The position numbers and the translations under genes are program-made. The notes beneath the pieces are model-generated. The model had not been told where the DNA came from. It worked only from the letters and a program-made list of their open reading frames with translations, and made no database searches. From Sphingorhabdus sp. Alg231-15 (GTDB lineage Bacteria; Pseudomonadota; Alphaproteobacteria; Sphingomonadales; Sphingomonadaceae), in NCBI RefSeq assembly GCF_900149705.1, contig NZ_LT703001.1:2232001-2296000 (forward strand): a DNA stretch of 64,000 nucleotides, given 5' to 3'. Positions 45,210 to 55,267 of this stretch are shown in pieces. How positions within the stretch are numbered: position 1 is the first letter of the stretch; each line of letters begins with the position of its first letter.

Positions 45210-45226
45210 GAACATGTTCACTTTAT
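45205..45226. promoter_or_regulatory. Operator copy 2, upstream of the sterol-desaturase-like gene
   Basis: The perfect palindrome TGAACATGTTCA (45209-45220) sits inside ATGAACATGTTCACTTTAT, which matches operator copy 1 in inverse orientation with one mismatch. It covers the -10 box and the probable start point, a typical repressor position. Confidence 0.75.
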
Positions 45227-45264
45227 AGATACGTCCCTGTAAATCCGAACGTGCGAGAGACAAA

Positions 45265-46413
45265 ATGTCGGCCACCAAACCTTTTCCTCAAGACCAAACC
45301 AATCGATTTTCAGAAGAGAAACCGTTTAAAAACAAGGAACTGCCTGCGCGCGCACCCTTTGCACGTTTGATTGAGAAATGGGCGGGGATGCCGCTGAACA
45401 TTATCGAATCAGCTGGTTCCTATATCATTGCCAGACCTATGAATTGGGCACTGAAGCATCTTGATGCCGCTTCTTACAAACTCGAAGGAACATTTTTACG
45501 GCGTGTCTTGTCGCACACGATCTTTCCCGCGACCCTGATCATATCGCTCATCATAGGCTTTGAGTTTGCAAAAAACGGAGTGACATTTGACTCGCTTTTA
45601 ACGTTGGCACTTATTCCGGTGATCATCGGCAGCATTTTCGCACCGCTGGAGCGTTTGATGCCCTTCAGTCGAAACTGGCTGGAAGGTGGCAATGATACAT
45701 CGGTCGATATCATGATGTTCATTTCCGGCGCTTTCTGGAACGGCTTTGCCAAATATCTAATTCAGGTTCTGTTTCTGGTAAGCCTTGTCGAACTGTTGGA
45801 ACCCTACGGACATAATCTGTGGCCGACAAACTTGCCGGGCGTTGTCCAAGTCTTCCTGTTCATATTGATCAAAGACTTCTTCCGTTACTGGCTACATCGC
45901 GCACTGCATGAAGTTCCCTTTCTGTGGCGGTTTCATGCTGCCCATCATTCGGTCAAGCGCTTATACTGGCTCAACGGTATTCGCAGCCACCCCATTGAGG
46001 TTGTCGGCCAGGCCCTGCTCTTTGCAATCCCCTATGCGCTCCTGCAGCCTTCTGCAGAGATCATAATGGTTGCAATACTGATGCAGCTCAGCATCGGGAT
46101 TTTCCAGCATAGCAATATCGATCTGAAGCTTGGTTTTTGGGAATATATTTTCTCGATCGGCGATAATCACCGCTATCATCACTATCCCGATAAAGCCGTT
46201 GGCGATTCCAATTATGGCGGTGAATTTATCGTGTGGGATATCCTGTTCGGCACCTTTCACAAGGTGAAGGGCGAACGCCCACATGATAAGATCGGAATTG
46301 GCACATCCCCCAACTATCCCATGACCATGGCCGGACTGCTGATCGCGCCATTCGTGTCGGATCAAAAAATATTTGGTCCGCAAAACATCCAAGAGCAGGA
46401 TAATGAAAAATAG
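45265..46413 (+). CDS. Sterol desaturase / fatty acid hydroxylase superfamily membrane protein
   Basis: A 382-residue di-iron membrane oxygenase of the fatty acid hydroxylase superfamily. The histidine boxes are LHRALHEVPFLWRFHAAHHSV (HxxxH and HxxHH) and, later, DNHRYHHYPD (HxxHH); a further histidine is in SHPIEVVG. Several hydrophobic segments run from about 70 to 270. Family reactions include hydroxylation of fatty acids, sterols and carotenoids; substrate unknown. Its promoter holds operator copy 2 and it is the probable target of the TetR encoded just upstream. Confidence 0.9.
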   Translation: MSATKPFPQDQTNRFSEEKPFKNKELPARAPFARLIEKWAGMPLNIIESAGSYIIARPMNWALKHLDAASYKLEGTFLRRVLSHTIFPATLIISLIIGFEFAKNGVTFDSLLTLALIPVIIGSIFAPLERLMPFSRNWLEGGNDTSVDIMMFISGAFWNGFAKYLIQVLFLVSLVELLEPYGHNLWPTNLPGVVQVFLFILIKDFFRYWLHRALHEVPFLWRFHAAHHSVKRLYWLNGIRSHPIEVVGQALLFAIPYALLQPSAEIIMVAILMQLSIGIFQHSNIDLKLGFWEYIFSIGDNHRYHHYPDKAVGDSNYGGEFIVWDILFGTFHKVKGERPHDKIGIGTSPNYPMTMAGLLIAPFVSDQKIFGPQNIQEQDNEK

Positions 46414-46492
46414 AAGGACCCAATCTGGACCAATGAATGACGCGCTGGTTCGGCAATATGTCCGCTTTGGGATGAAGCAGCTATTGCGGCCG

Positions 46493-47902
46493 CTAATGCC
46501 CGACAGTCTCGCCCCGTTCCAAACCGGACAATGCCAGTTGCGCATCGATCTGCGCCATTAGCCGCACAAGTCCTTCTTCCGACTTCGCCTCAGCGCGCGC
46601 AACCAGCACATCCTGGGTATTGGATGCCCTCAGCAGCCACCAGCCGTCTTCAGTGTTCACTCGCGCACCATCGGTATTGTTGACGTCAGCGCCATCGGCC
46701 GCAAGCCGTTCCAAAATTTCTTCAATCACAGTAAACTTGCGACTTTCATCGACCTGAAAGCGCATTTCCGGCGTATTTATCATTTCAACCATATCGCTAC
46801 GCAGCTGGGTAACACTTTTGCCAATATTGGCCGCTGCCTGAATCAGACGAACGGCCGCATAAGGCGCATCATCAAAACCGTAATAGTCATGTTTGAAAAA
46901 GACATGACCGCTCATTTCGCCCGCAAGCGGTGACGATACTTCCTTCATTTTCGACTTGATCAAGCTGTGTCCGGTTTTCCACATGAGTGGCTCGCCGCCC
47001 AAAGCTGCGATCCTGTCATAAAGCGCCTGCGAAGCCTTTACATCCGCAATAATCGTCGCACCGGGCTCCGACCTCAGCACGTCTTCGGCATAGATTTGTA
47101 GCAGCTGATCGCCCCATATTACGCGCCCTTCCCCATCAATCGCGCCGATACGATCACCATCGCCGTCAAAGGCCACGCCGAAATCGAGCTTTTTCTCCGC
47201 GACAAGTTTTTTCAGGTCGGCCAGATTTTTCTCTTCGGTAGGATCAGGATGGTGATTGGGAAAACTGCCATCGACATCGGTGTATAGCAGATGATGCTCG
47301 CCCGGCAGGTTTGCAGTGAGTTTTTCGATCACCGGACCCGCAGCGCCATTGCCTGCATCCCAGCCAATTTTCATCGCGTCTCCGGTGAAGTTCTGGGTCA
47401 GTCGCGCCACATATTCATCGATAATGTCGATGCGCTCAATACTACCCACTGCATCATCGGCGGGCTTGTCCCAGTCGCCGTTCGCTGCCATCGCGCCGAG
47501 TTTTTGAATATCCGCACCGAAAAACGGGCGTCCCTGAAATACCATTTTAAAGCCATTATAGTTGGCGGGATTATGGCTACCGGTGATCTCGATTCCGCCC
47601 TGCACCTGTTCCAGCACGCATTCCGCATAATATAGCATTGGTGTTGGCCCCATGCCAATCGAAACGGCATTGACACCAGCATCATTTAGCCCTTCGATAA
47701 GCGCATCTTCGAGCGTTGGAGAACTGGTCCGGCCATCATAGCCGGTAACGACTGCCGTGCCCCCGGCCCGTGCGATCAATGTACCAAAGCCCCGGCCGAT
47801 CGCGTAGGCATCATCATTGCCCAGTGTTTCACCGATGATCCCGCGAATATCATATTCCCGCAAACTGGACGGATCAAACTGATGGGAAGTGCGTGCGGTC
47901 AT
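46493..47902 (-). CDS. Phosphomannomutase / phosphoglucomutase
   Basis: Interconverts hexose 1- and 6-phosphates for polysaccharide and LPS precursors. The phosphoserine loop is ITGSHNPANYNG, the metal loop is FDGDGDRIG, the sugar-binding loop MSGHVFF, and the phosphate-binding site is RASNTQDVLVARAE. I chose ATG 47902 (AAGGAA upstream), giving 469 residues, the usual length. The open frame to 47992 adds an unlikely 30-residue extension. It follows the J-domain gene by 120 bp. Confidence 0.94.
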   Translation of the reverse strand: MTARTSHQFDPSSLREYDIRGIIGETLGNDDAYAIGRGFGTLIARAGGTAVVTGYDGRTSSPTLEDALIEGLNDAGVNAVSIGMGPTPMLYYAECVLEQVQGGIEITGSHNPANYNGFKMVFQGRPFFGADIQKLGAMAANGDWDKPADDAVGSIERIDIIDEYVARLTQNFTGDAMKIGWDAGNGAAGPVIEKLTANLPGEHHLLYTDVDGSFPNHHPDPTEEKNLADLKKLVAEKKLDFGVAFDGDGDRIGAIDGEGRVIWGDQLLQIYAEDVLRSEPGATIIADVKASQALYDRIAALGGEPLMWKTGHSLIKSKMKEVSSPLAGEMSGHVFFKHDYYGFDDAPYAAVRLIQAAANIGKSVTQLRSDMVEMINTPEMRFQVDESRKFTVIEEILERLAADGADVNNTDGARVNTEDGWWLLRASNTQDVLVARAEAKSEEGLVRLMAQIDAQLALSGLERGETVGH

Positions 47903-48022
47903 GAATGATTTTTCCTTAATGGAGGGTGGGTTTTGAAGGGAAGCCTTGCGTATGCAATAATATAAAGACCTTGGTGCAAAAGCTAGCCCCATATGGTTTT
48001 CGCATCGCGCCAGCGGGTCGGC

Positions 48023-48457
48023 TTAACGGTGATTGATGGTTTGCAGTTCCTCGAGCAATATGTCCCGCGCCCTGTTGATTTGACGGGCTATTTGCTCGTC
48101 ACCACCGCGGTCGGGATGATGTTCGCTAAGGCATGCACGCCAGGCGTTGTTGATCGTTGCCTGATCGGCCTCGTCAGGCACACCCAAAAGTGATCTTGCC
48201 CGGTCCAGTTCGAAATCACGGGGTTTGCGTTGCTCAGACTTGTCAGTCTTTAGATCGGCTAAAAGCTTGGACCCGCTCCATGCTGCTGCCGCAATAACGA
48301 GCCCGCTGCCCATGATCCAGTTACCGCCGCGAAACAAATTGACACCCAGCAAAGCAACCACCACGGCCAACCAGTCATTGGTGTTCATAGTCTTTGCTCG
48401 GCCGGACAGGATCAGGGCCGCGATGACCGAAGCGCTGAGGACCAGCATGAACGTCAT
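48023..48457 (-). CDS. Membrane-anchored J-domain (DnaJ-like) protein
   Basis: A 144-residue protein with two short hydrophobic segments at the N-terminus (MLVLSASVIAALILSG and WLAVVVALLGVNLF/WIMGSGLVIAAAAW region). A C-terminal J domain follows: LLGVPDEADQATINNAWRACLSEHHPDRGG, with the essential HPD motif, then INRARDILLEEL. It would recruit DnaK to the membrane; clients are unknown. It begins 3 nt after the mipZ stop, so the two genes are probably co-transcribed, a placement that may link it to cell division. Confidence 0.88.
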   Translation of the reverse strand: MTFMLVLSASVIAALILSGRAKTMNTNDWLAVVVALLGVNLFRGGNWIMGSGLVIAAAAWSGSKLLADLKTDKSEQRKPRDFELDRARSLLGVPDEADQATINNAWRACLSEHHPDRGGDEQIARQINRARDILLEELQTINHR

Positions 48458-48460
48458 GGA

Positions 48461-49273
48461 TCAGGCGACCAGTTGGGGTTTGCCAAAGCTTGGCCGTTCG
48501 CCCTCTGGTTGGGGCAGCGCCAGATGTTTGATCAACTCACGCAATTCCTGTCGTGCAGCAATATGGCTGGTGGCAAGTCGTCCAAGATGTTGCTTGTCGA
48601 GCATTGTCAGGCCTGCGGGAAAGAGCTCACGATAAATAACCCGTTCGCTTAGTCCTGGGATCACGCGAAAACCCACGCGCTGGGATAGCTCCGTCAAAGC
48701 AGAGATAACCCGTTGCATATTATGCGCTTCGACATGTTGGGTGCGATTGCGCAGCACCACCCAGTCAATCGTTGTGCCGTCCGCCTTGGCCCGGGCTTTA
48801 CGAGCCTCCCAGATAAGTTCGGCATAAAAGCTGAGTTTACGGACCTTGAAAGTCTCGGGATCCACTTGTCCGATCAGATCAAAATCGACGAAGCTGTCAT
48901 TAATTGGGGTCACCAAGGTATTGGCGCGGGTCGCGACAAAGCGAGCAAATTTATCATCCCGGCCGGGAGTATCATATAGCAGATAGTCAACGCCGTGACT
49001 CATCCGCTCAACCAGCTGTTCAAGCCGGGCAAGATTGTCATGTTCGAATACTTCAAAATAGGGCTGCGGAATTTCAATATCCAGCCTGTCCATCGTCGCT
49101 TTGCGGTTTTCTAGATAGCGATATAGGGTGCGCTGGCGCGGATCGAGATCGATGACCGCGACCTTATGCCCCTGATAAGCAAGCGCAACAGCCACATGAA
49201 CGGCGGTGGTGGACTTGCCGGTTCCGCCTTTTTCATTGGCAAAAACTATATGATGCGCTTTGCTGTCGGTCAC
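48461..49273 (-). CDS. mipZ: Cell-division regulator MipZ (ParA/MinD-type ATPase)
   Basis: Deviant Walker ATPase that interacts with ParB and inhibits FtsZ, placing the division site away from the origin regions. The Walker A motif NEKGGTGKSTTAVH (about 13-26) and the DLDPRQRTLYRYLENR segment match Caulobacter MipZ, with YDTPGRDD, TPINDSFVDFDLIG and GLSERVIYRELFPAGLTML as further shared signatures. The 270 residues are normal. It fits an organism without MinCDE and complements the parABS genes at the other end of the window. Confidence 0.94.
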   Translation of the reverse strand: MTDSKAHHIVFANEKGGTGKSTTAVHVAVALAYQGHKVAVIDLDPRQRTLYRYLENRKATMDRLDIEIPQPYFEVFEHDNLARLEQLVERMSHGVDYLLYDTPGRDDKFARFVATRANTLVTPINDSFVDFDLIGQVDPETFKVRKLSFYAELIWEARKARAKADGTTIDWVVLRNRTQHVEAHNMQRVISALTELSQRVGFRVIPGLSERVIYRELFPAGLTMLDKQHLGRLATSHIAARQELRELIKHLALPQPEGERPSFGKPQLVA

Positions 49274-49496
49274 TTGGTTGAATATACCCCTATTCTGGTC
49301 AGAGAAACCAAATTCTCGGCGCAGGATAGTGCTCCAAACATCGCTGCCCCTGAAAGTTTGCTACCCTAAACGGCCTTTGAATAAAAGGACCCGTGACAAA
49401 AACTTACGAATAGCATTGAGAAGAAACAGAAGGTTTGTCGGTTATATCATGGCGTTTGATAACCGCTTCCAAACCATGAAAAATATCTGCTGCATA

Positions 49497-50405
49497 CTAT
49501 TCATGACTCCGGCCGAAATCGGGTGCGGCATCATCCTGACCTTCTTCAATAATCCGGCGGCGGATGGCCCGGGTTTTTGTGAATAGGTCAAATAGCTCGT
49601 CGCCCTTGTCCCAGCGGATGGCGCGTTGCAGAGCGGTGAGATCTTCAGAAAAGCGTTGTAGCATTTCCAGCACAGCGTCCTTGTTCGACATGAACACATC
49701 ACGCCACATGGTGGGATCGGAGGCCGCGATGCGAGTGAAGTCACGAAAGCCACCAGCTGAATATTTGATCACTTCGCTGCGCGTGACATCTTCCAGATCC
49801 GATGCAGTGCCAACTATCGTATAGGCGATCAGATGCGGTAAATGGCTGGTCACGGCAAGCACAAGGTCATGATGCTTTGCATCCATAATCTCGATATTTG
49901 CACCCAGTTTTTCCCAGAAGGCACGCACGCGTTCGATATCGCCTTTCTCGGCATCTTCTGGCGGCGTCAATATACACCAACGGTCGTGGAACAGGGTGGC
50001 AAAACCGGCATCTGGCCCGCTATGTTCAGTGCCCGCGACCGGATGAGCCGGGATGATCCGCGCATCCGGCAAGGCAGCTTGCAGTGAAGCAATAACATTG
50101 CCTTTGGACGATCCAACATCGCTGATGACCGCTTCTTTGGGCAGGTCTTCTGCCATTTCTGAAGCAATTGACGCCATGGCCCCAACCGGCACGCAAAGCA
50201 GTACAAGATCGGCATCGATCACAGCTGCACCGGCGCTGTCCGCAACATCATCGCAAAAGCCGAGCTCCTGCACCCGGGCGCGAACGGCGGCGTCGGCGTC
50301 AAAACCGGTGACCCGCGCGGACGGCATGCTGGCTTTCACGCCATGGGCGATGGAAGAGCCGATCAGTCCCAGGCCAATAATCGTGATATTCGCGAAAGGC
50401 AGCAT
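49497..50405 (-). CDS. tyrC: Prephenate/arogenate dehydrogenase family protein
   Basis: NAD(P)-dependent dehydrogenase in tyrosine synthesis. The nucleotide-binding motif GLGLIGSSIAHG is at about 10-21, and the catalytic region PAHPVAGTEHSGPDAG holds the active-site histidine. The helical dimerisation domain follows (SHLPHLIAYTI, FRDFTRIAASDPTMWRDVF). There is no chorismate mutase or ACT domain, so it is the short monofunctional type of about 300 residues. It overlaps hisC as TGATG. Confidence 0.93.
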   Translation of the reverse strand: MLPFANITIIGLGLIGSSIAHGVKASMPSARVTGFDADAAVRARVQELGFCDDVADSAGAAVIDADLVLLCVPVGAMASIASEMAEDLPKEAVISDVGSSKGNVIASLQAALPDARIIPAHPVAGTEHSGPDAGFATLFHDRWCILTPPEDAEKGDIERVRAFWEKLGANIEIMDAKHHDLVLAVTSHLPHLIAYTIVGTASDLEDVTRSEVIKYSAGGFRDFTRIAASDPTMWRDVFMSNKDAVLEMLQRFSEDLTALQRAIRWDKGDELFDLFTKTRAIRRRIIEEGQDDAAPDFGRSHE

Positions 50406-51502
50406 CAGGCGCTGGTTTCCAATATTGACCTTAGTGCGTCCATAAACCCGCGATTTTCGTCTTCCGTTCCAATGGTGATCCGCAGCGCATGGCCGAGTCC
50501 CTGAGCCGGCAATCTGCGAACGACGTAGCCAGCATCCACCAATTTCCGGTCCGCTATTTCTGCGCTCACCGTTCCATCAAACAGCACCAATATGAAATTG
50601 GCGGCGGATGGAATGGCGCGCAGTCCGTGATTGGATAAGGCGGCTATCTCGCCGACCATCCATTCGCGCTCTTTGGCATTATGCTCCCGGCTTTGGATAA
50701 CGAAATTCTGATCGGCCAAAGCTGCGATGGCCGCAGCCTGGCCAGCGCTTGTCACATTAAAAGGTCCGCGGATCCGATTAAGCGTGTCGATAAGATGCGG
50801 CTGACCATAGGCCCAGCCAATACGTTCAGCGGCGAGCCCATAGATTTTCGAGAAAGTCCGTGTGATCAAGACATTGCAATGCTGGCGCGCCAGTTCGAAA
50901 CTGGCGGAACCGTCATTATCGAGATATTCTCCATAAGCCTGATCCAGCACCAGCACGACATCTTCCGGTAGGCCTGCGTGGAGGCGTTTGATCTCACTGT
51001 CAGACGTGAGAGTGCCGGTCGGGTTGTTGGGATTGGCCAGATAGATAACGCGCGTTTTATCCGTCACCAGCGCCAGCAACCCGTCCACGTCAGTGCCGTA
51101 ATCATTGTCGGGTGCCATCACCACTTCTGCGCCAACCTTGCGCGTGGCAATCTCGTAAACCATGAACCCGTAGTTGACATGGATAATCTCGTCACCGACG
51201 CCAGCATAACCGGCAGCAACCAGATTCAAAAGTTCATCAGACCCGGTTCCGCAGACGATCCGGTCCGCTTCCACCCCATAGGTGTCCGCTAGCGTATTCC
51301 GCAGGGCATGACTGGCCGGATCGGGATAGCGTGCAACATTGCCCGCCTGTGCTGCTAACGCTGCACTGGCATCCGCGCTACAGCCAAGAGGATTTTCATT
51401 GGCGGAAAGCTTGACGAGGACGCGCCCATCATCGGCTTTGGCCTTGCCGGGTGTGTAGGCGTGAATCGCCGATATGTATGATTTGGGCTCTGGTTTGGTC
51501 AT
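50405..51502 (-). CDS. hisC: Histidinol-phosphate aminotransferase family (aromatic aminotransferase)
   Basis: PLP fold type I aminotransferase, 365 residues. LSANENPLG opens the domain, the PLP-binding lysine is in RTFSKIYGLAAERIGWAYG, and YLANPNNPTGT and LDQAYGEYL are conserved. The one-base overlap with tyrC suggests it also, or mainly, transaminates prephenate or aromatic keto acids in tyrosine and phenylalanine synthesis; histidine function is not excluded. It is divergent from metX. Confidence 0.92.
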   Translation of the reverse strand: MTKPEPKSYISAIHAYTPGKAKADDGRVLVKLSANENPLGCSADASAALAAQAGNVARYPDPASHALRNTLADTYGVEADRIVCGTGSDELLNLVAAGYAGVGDEIIHVNYGFMVYEIATRKVGAEVVMAPDNDYGTDVDGLLALVTDKTRVIYLANPNNPTGTLTSDSEIKRLHAGLPEDVVLVLDQAYGEYLDNDGSASFELARQHCNVLITRTFSKIYGLAAERIGWAYGQPHLIDTLNRIRGPFNVTSAGQAAAIAALADQNFVIQSREHNAKEREWMVGEIAALSNHGLRAIPSAANFILVLFDGTVSAEIADRKLVDAGYVVRRLPAQGLGHALRITIGTEDENRGFMDALRSILETSA

Positions 51503-51613
51503 GGTCCGGCCTTACCCGCGCTATCCAGAACGATCAACAACAGTGTTCATAACTGCTATGCTAAGCACCTATAAACGCTTGCTAGTCTGCGCCTGCCTGA
51601 TAATGCTACGCCA

Positions 51614-52738
51614 ATGAATGAGGATGATCGGTTCGGCCTGAACAGGAATGTTCGCCTGCTGGGGCCGCTGCCATTGGACAGCGGAGCCCAGCTTGCGCCT
51701 GTGGATCTTGCTTATGAAACCTATGGCACGCTCAATGCCGCTGCGAGCAATGCGATCCTGATCTGCCATGCGCTGACCGGCGATCAATATGTCGCTTCGA
51801 CCCATCCGGTCACCGGCAAGGGTGGCTGGTGGACCCGCATGGTTGGACCGGGCAAGCCAGTCGACACTGACCGGCATTTTGTTGTTTGCGCTAATGTGAT
51901 TGGCAGCTGCATGGGTTCGTCTGGGCCTGCAACAATAAATCCGGCAACCGAAAAGCCCTGGGGGATGGACTTTCCAGTGCTGACCATCGCGGACATGGTG
52001 CGTGCGCAGGCATTGCTTCTCGACCATCTGGGCATAGAGCGCCTTCATGCCGTCATCGGCGGTTCAATGGGCGGAATGCAGGCGATAAGCTGGACTGCGC
52101 TCTACCCTGAGCGAGTCAGATCGGCGGTGATTATCGCTTCTGCGGCCCGCCATAGCGCTCAGAATATTGCCTTTCACGAGGTCGGCCGACAAGCGATCAT
52201 GGCTGACCCGCGCTGGCGCGGAGGGGCCTATTATGCCGATGATGATCCGCCGAGCAGCGGCCTTGCAGTGGCACGTATGGCTGCGCACATCACTTATCTG
52301 TCGGAAGCAGGTCTGACCGAAAAATTTGGCCGCAGGCTACAAGATCGGGACAGCAAGACATTCGGCTTTGATGCGGATTTTCAGGTGGAAAGCTATTTGC
52401 GCCATCAGGGAATCAGCTTTGTCGATCGTTTTGACGCCAACAGCTATCTTTATATCACTCGGGCGATGGATTATTTTGATCTGGCCGAAGCTCATGGCGG
52501 AACATTGGCCCAGGCGTTCAAGGGATCCCAAACACGCTTTTGTTTGATCAGCTTTGATACCGATTGGCTCTATCCGACCAGTGAATCCCGGACCATAGTT
52601 CATGCCTTGAATGCGGCCGGTGCAGCAGCAAGCTTTGTCGAACTGTCCAGTGCCTTTGGTCATGACAGCTTCCTGCTCGAAAACCCTGAAATGAACCGGA
52701 TTGTCGACGGCTTTTTGAAGGCGGGGGAAGATCTATGA
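51614..52738 (+). CDS. metX: Homoserine O-acyltransferase MetX
   Basis: Acylates homoserine at the start of methionine synthesis. Alpha/beta-hydrolase fold of 374 residues: [16 protein letters not shown], nucleophile serine in GGSMGGMQA, acid in SFDTDWLYP, and histidine in FGHDSFLLE. Acetyl or succinyl specificity cannot be read with certainty; family members are often mislabelled. It overlaps metW by ATGA, the conserved metXW pair. No SAM-II or related riboswitch is recognisable in the 111-bp gap from hisC. Confidence 0.94.
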   Translation: MNEDDRFGLNRNVRLLGPLPLDSGAQLAPVDLAYETYGTLNAAASNAILICHALTGDQYVASTHPVTGKGGWWTRMVGPGKPVDTDRHFVVCANVIGSCMGSSGPATINPATEKPWGMDFPVLTIADMVRAQALLLDHLGIERLHAVIGGSMGGMQAISWTALYPERVRSAVIIASAARHSAQNIAFHEVGRQAIMADPRWRGGAYYADDDPPSSGLAVARMAAHITYLSEAGLTEKFGRRLQDRDSKTFGFDADFQVESYLRHQGISFVDRFDANSYLYITRAMDYFDLAEAHGGTLAQAFKGSQTRFCLISFDTDWLYPTSESRTIVHALNAAGAAASFVELSSAFGHDSFLLENPEMNRIVDGFLKAGEDL

Positions 52739-53325
52739 CCAAACTCCGCCCCGATTTGCAGATTATCGCTGACAATGTCAGCGCCAACGCGCGCATTCTC
52801 GACATTGGATGCGGCGACGGCGCATTGATGGCGGCCTTACGCGATCAAAAGCAGGTCGATGCACGCGGTTTGGAGATTGATCCGGCCAATGTCGCGAGCG
52901 CGGTGAGTAAAGGCCTGTCGGTTGTGCAAGGGGATGCCGACACCGATCTGTCTGCCTATCCGGATGGCAGTTTCGACTATGCGATCCTCAGCCAAACGCT
53001 GCAGACTACCCACCGACCTGATCAGATCGTTGATGAATTGCTGCGCATAGGTAAGCAGGCCTTTGTCAGCTTCCCCAATTTCGCCCACTGGCGCGTACGG
53101 ATGTCGCTGTTGTTCGGCGGCCGTATGCCGGTGACGCGCCTATTGCCGCAAACCTGGTTTGATACGCCCAATATCCACCATGTCACTATTGATGATTTTC
53201 GGGCGCTGGTGCGCGATGGTAGGCTCGTGCAAGAGGGGCAATGGTTTCTCAGCGGCGATAAACAAACCACTCGCGGCATGGCCAATCTGCTCGCGGAACA
53301 TGCAGTGTTTTTGTTAAAGCGTTAA
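52735..53325 (+). CDS. metW: Methionine biosynthesis protein MetW
   Basis: Small SAM-methyltransferase-fold protein of 196 residues, paired with MetX and needed for full homoserine acylation. The fold motif is [16 protein letters not shown] (about 20-35), followed by the family-typical [36 protein letters not shown] and [20 protein letters not shown]. It overlaps metX by ATGA and precedes the SLC13 permease gene by 27 bp. Confidence 0.95.
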   Translation: MTKLRPDLQIIADNVSANARILDIGCGDGALMAALRDQKQVDARGLEIDPANVASAVSKGLSVVQGDADTDLSAYPDGSFDYAILSQTLQTTHRPDQIVDELLRIGKQAFVSFPNFAHWRVRMSLLFGGRMPVTRLLPQTWFDTPNIHHVTIDDFRALVRDGRLVQEGQWFLSGDKQTTRGMANLLAEHAVFLLKR

Positions 53326-53352
53326 GCAGCAACCCATAGTTAGGAGCGAAAT

Positions 53353-55146
53353 TTGGATTGGGTCACTTACTGGGATATCGCAAAGCCCTATGTCGGATTG
53401 GCAATATTATTTGCTCTATTTACCGCTTTTGTTGGTGAACGCCGTCCGCCTGCAGTGACAGCCGTTGTAGCTGCTGCCCTGATGATGGTGCTCGGCCTGC
53501 TCAGCAGTAATGATATGCTTTCGGTATTTTCAAATCCCGCGCCATTGACCATTGGCGCGATGTTCATTCTGTCCGGCGCGCTGGTTCGCACTGGGGTGAT
53601 TGAGGCGCTGGCCGGCTTTGCTGCCCGTAAAGCCGAAAACCGGCCCTTCATGGCGATCGGCGGATTCCTTGGCGGTACCTTTGCCTCTTCCGCTTTCGTC
53701 AACAATACACCGGTGGTCATTATCTTGATCCCGATAATGCGCAAGATCGCCAAGGTCTCCGGCATTGCGGCAAGCAAGCTTCTTATTCCACTGTCTTACA
53801 TATCCATCTTGGGCGGTAGCCTGACCTTGCTCGGCACGTCGACCAATCTGCTTGTGGACGGTGTTGCACAGGAAAACGGGCAAGCGGCCTTTGGCTTGTT
53901 TGAAATAACCCAGGTCGGCTTGATTGCCGCAGCGACAGGCATTGTCATGATCGCCATATTGGGGCCGCTGTTCCTGCCGAAGCGGGACAGTGAAAGCCTG
54001 TCAGACCAGATGCCAGAATCCTATTATCTGACCGACATCCGGATCAGGGACAGCAGCGATTTTGTCGGCAAGCAAATTTCCAGCATCAGTGCGTTCACCC
54101 ATTCCGGGGTAGACATTATTGGGCGCCGTATCGGGCGCGATATCGATCGGTTCGAATTTTCCGACCATATTTTGGAAGGTGGAGAGACACTGGTTGCCGC
54201 AGTGACTCAGGAAGAATTGCTGTCTCTCGCCGAAATTGAAGGGATTTCATTGGGCTATGCTGGCGTCAAGCAGCCGGTCACACCGCTGGGAGACGAACAT
54301 ACACGCTTGGTTGAACTGGTCATCGGACCGTCCCATCGGTCTGTCGGCAAATCCTTGCCCAGCCTGCCTTTTTTGTCGCGGGTTCCTGCTCGCGTGCTCG
54401 GTCTTTCGCGGCCGCGCCATATAGCCGGGCCAACACTGTCTGATGCGCGTATCCGGCATGGCGATAGCTTGCTTGTGCAGACCGATGATATCTCCATCAG
54501 TACGTTACAGGAAAATGCCGATCTGGTGCACTTACAGGAACCGGAGGCACGTTCCTATCGGCGACGACGGGCGCCAGTTGCTATCCTCACCCTCGCGATC
54601 ATCATAATCGCGGCGGCCTTGGGCGTGATGCCCATTGCTGCGCTGGCGATGCTAGGTGTAGCCGTGGTTTTGCTGACCAAATGTATTGACAGTGAAGAGG
54701 CATGGGGCGCGATTGATGGCAATGTGTTAGTTTTGATCTTTGCCATGCTGGCGGTGGGCAAGGGATTGGAAAATGCCGGCACGGTGCAGTTGATTGTCGA
54801 CACGCTGCTGCCGCTGCTCAACATGATTTCACCGCTATGGCTGATTATCGCGATATATTCGCTGACCTCCCTGCTCACCGAAACCGCGACGAATAATGCG
54901 GTTGCGGTCATAATGACGCCGCTGGTTATTGGCATAGCCGAGCAAACGGGGGTGGATGTTCGCAGTCTACTGGTTGCGGTGATGTTCGGTGCTTCCGCCA
55001 GCTTTGCCACGCCGGTCGGCTATCAGACGAACACTTTGGTGTATACGGCGGGCAATTACCGCTTTTCAGATTTTGTCCGAATTGGCTTGCCGCTCAATAT
55101 CGGCGTAGGTTTGGCGGCCTGTTTCGCAATCTACTATATTTTCTGA
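53353..55146 (+). CDS. SLC13-family permease with TrkA-C (RCK_C) domains
   Basis: A 597-residue inner-membrane transporter of the divalent-anion/sodium symporter group. An N-terminal half-membrane domain (about 10-210) carries SSAFVNNTPVVIILIPIM and GTSTNLLVDG, the family signatures. Two cytoplasmic TrkA-C domains follow (about 215-400), then the second half (about 410-597) with ETATNNAVAVIMTPL and FATPVGYQTNTLVY. The substrate is probably sulfate, phosphate or a dicarboxylate, undetermined. The TTG start is supported by an AGGAG 6 nt upstream. Confidence 0.93.
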   Translation: MDWVTYWDIAKPYVGLAILFALFTAFVGERRPPAVTAVVAAALMMVLGLLSSNDMLSVFSNPAPLTIGAMFILSGALVRTGVIEALAGFAARKAENRPFMAIGGFLGGTFASSAFVNNTPVVIILIPIMRKIAKVSGIAASKLLIPLSYISILGGSLTLLGTSTNLLVDGVAQENGQAAFGLFEITQVGLIAAATGIVMIAILGPLFLPKRDSESLSDQMPESYYLTDIRIRDSSDFVGKQISSISAFTHSGVDIIGRRIGRDIDRFEFSDHILEGGETLVAAVTQEELLSLAEIEGISLGYAGVKQPVTPLGDEHTRLVELVIGPSHRSVGKSLPSLPFLSRVPARVLGLSRPRHIAGPTLSDARIRHGDSLLVQTDDISISTLQENADLVHLQEPEARSYRRRRAPVAILTLAIIIIAAALGVMPIAALAMLGVAVVLLTKCIDSEEAWGAIDGNVLVLIFAMLAVGKGLENAGTVQLIVDTLLPLLNMISPLWLIIAIYSLTSLLTETATNNAVAVIMTPLVIGIAEQTGVDVRSLLVAVMFGASASFATPVGYQTNTLVYTAGNYRFSDFVRIGLPLNIGVGLAACFAIYYIF

Positions 55147-55267
55147 ATTTCGGCATCCTTGGGTGTCGTTATGTACTATCCCTGATTGCGACTATGCACC
55201 GTCATACTCATTTTCCGTTCCTGAAACACGGATCCGTCTTGCACGCGTCCAAGCAAAGGAAATGATC

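Noticed and set aside
51503-51613. Possible SAM riboswitch before metX
   Set aside because: I could not find the SAM-II or SAM-I core elements in the 111-bp gap.
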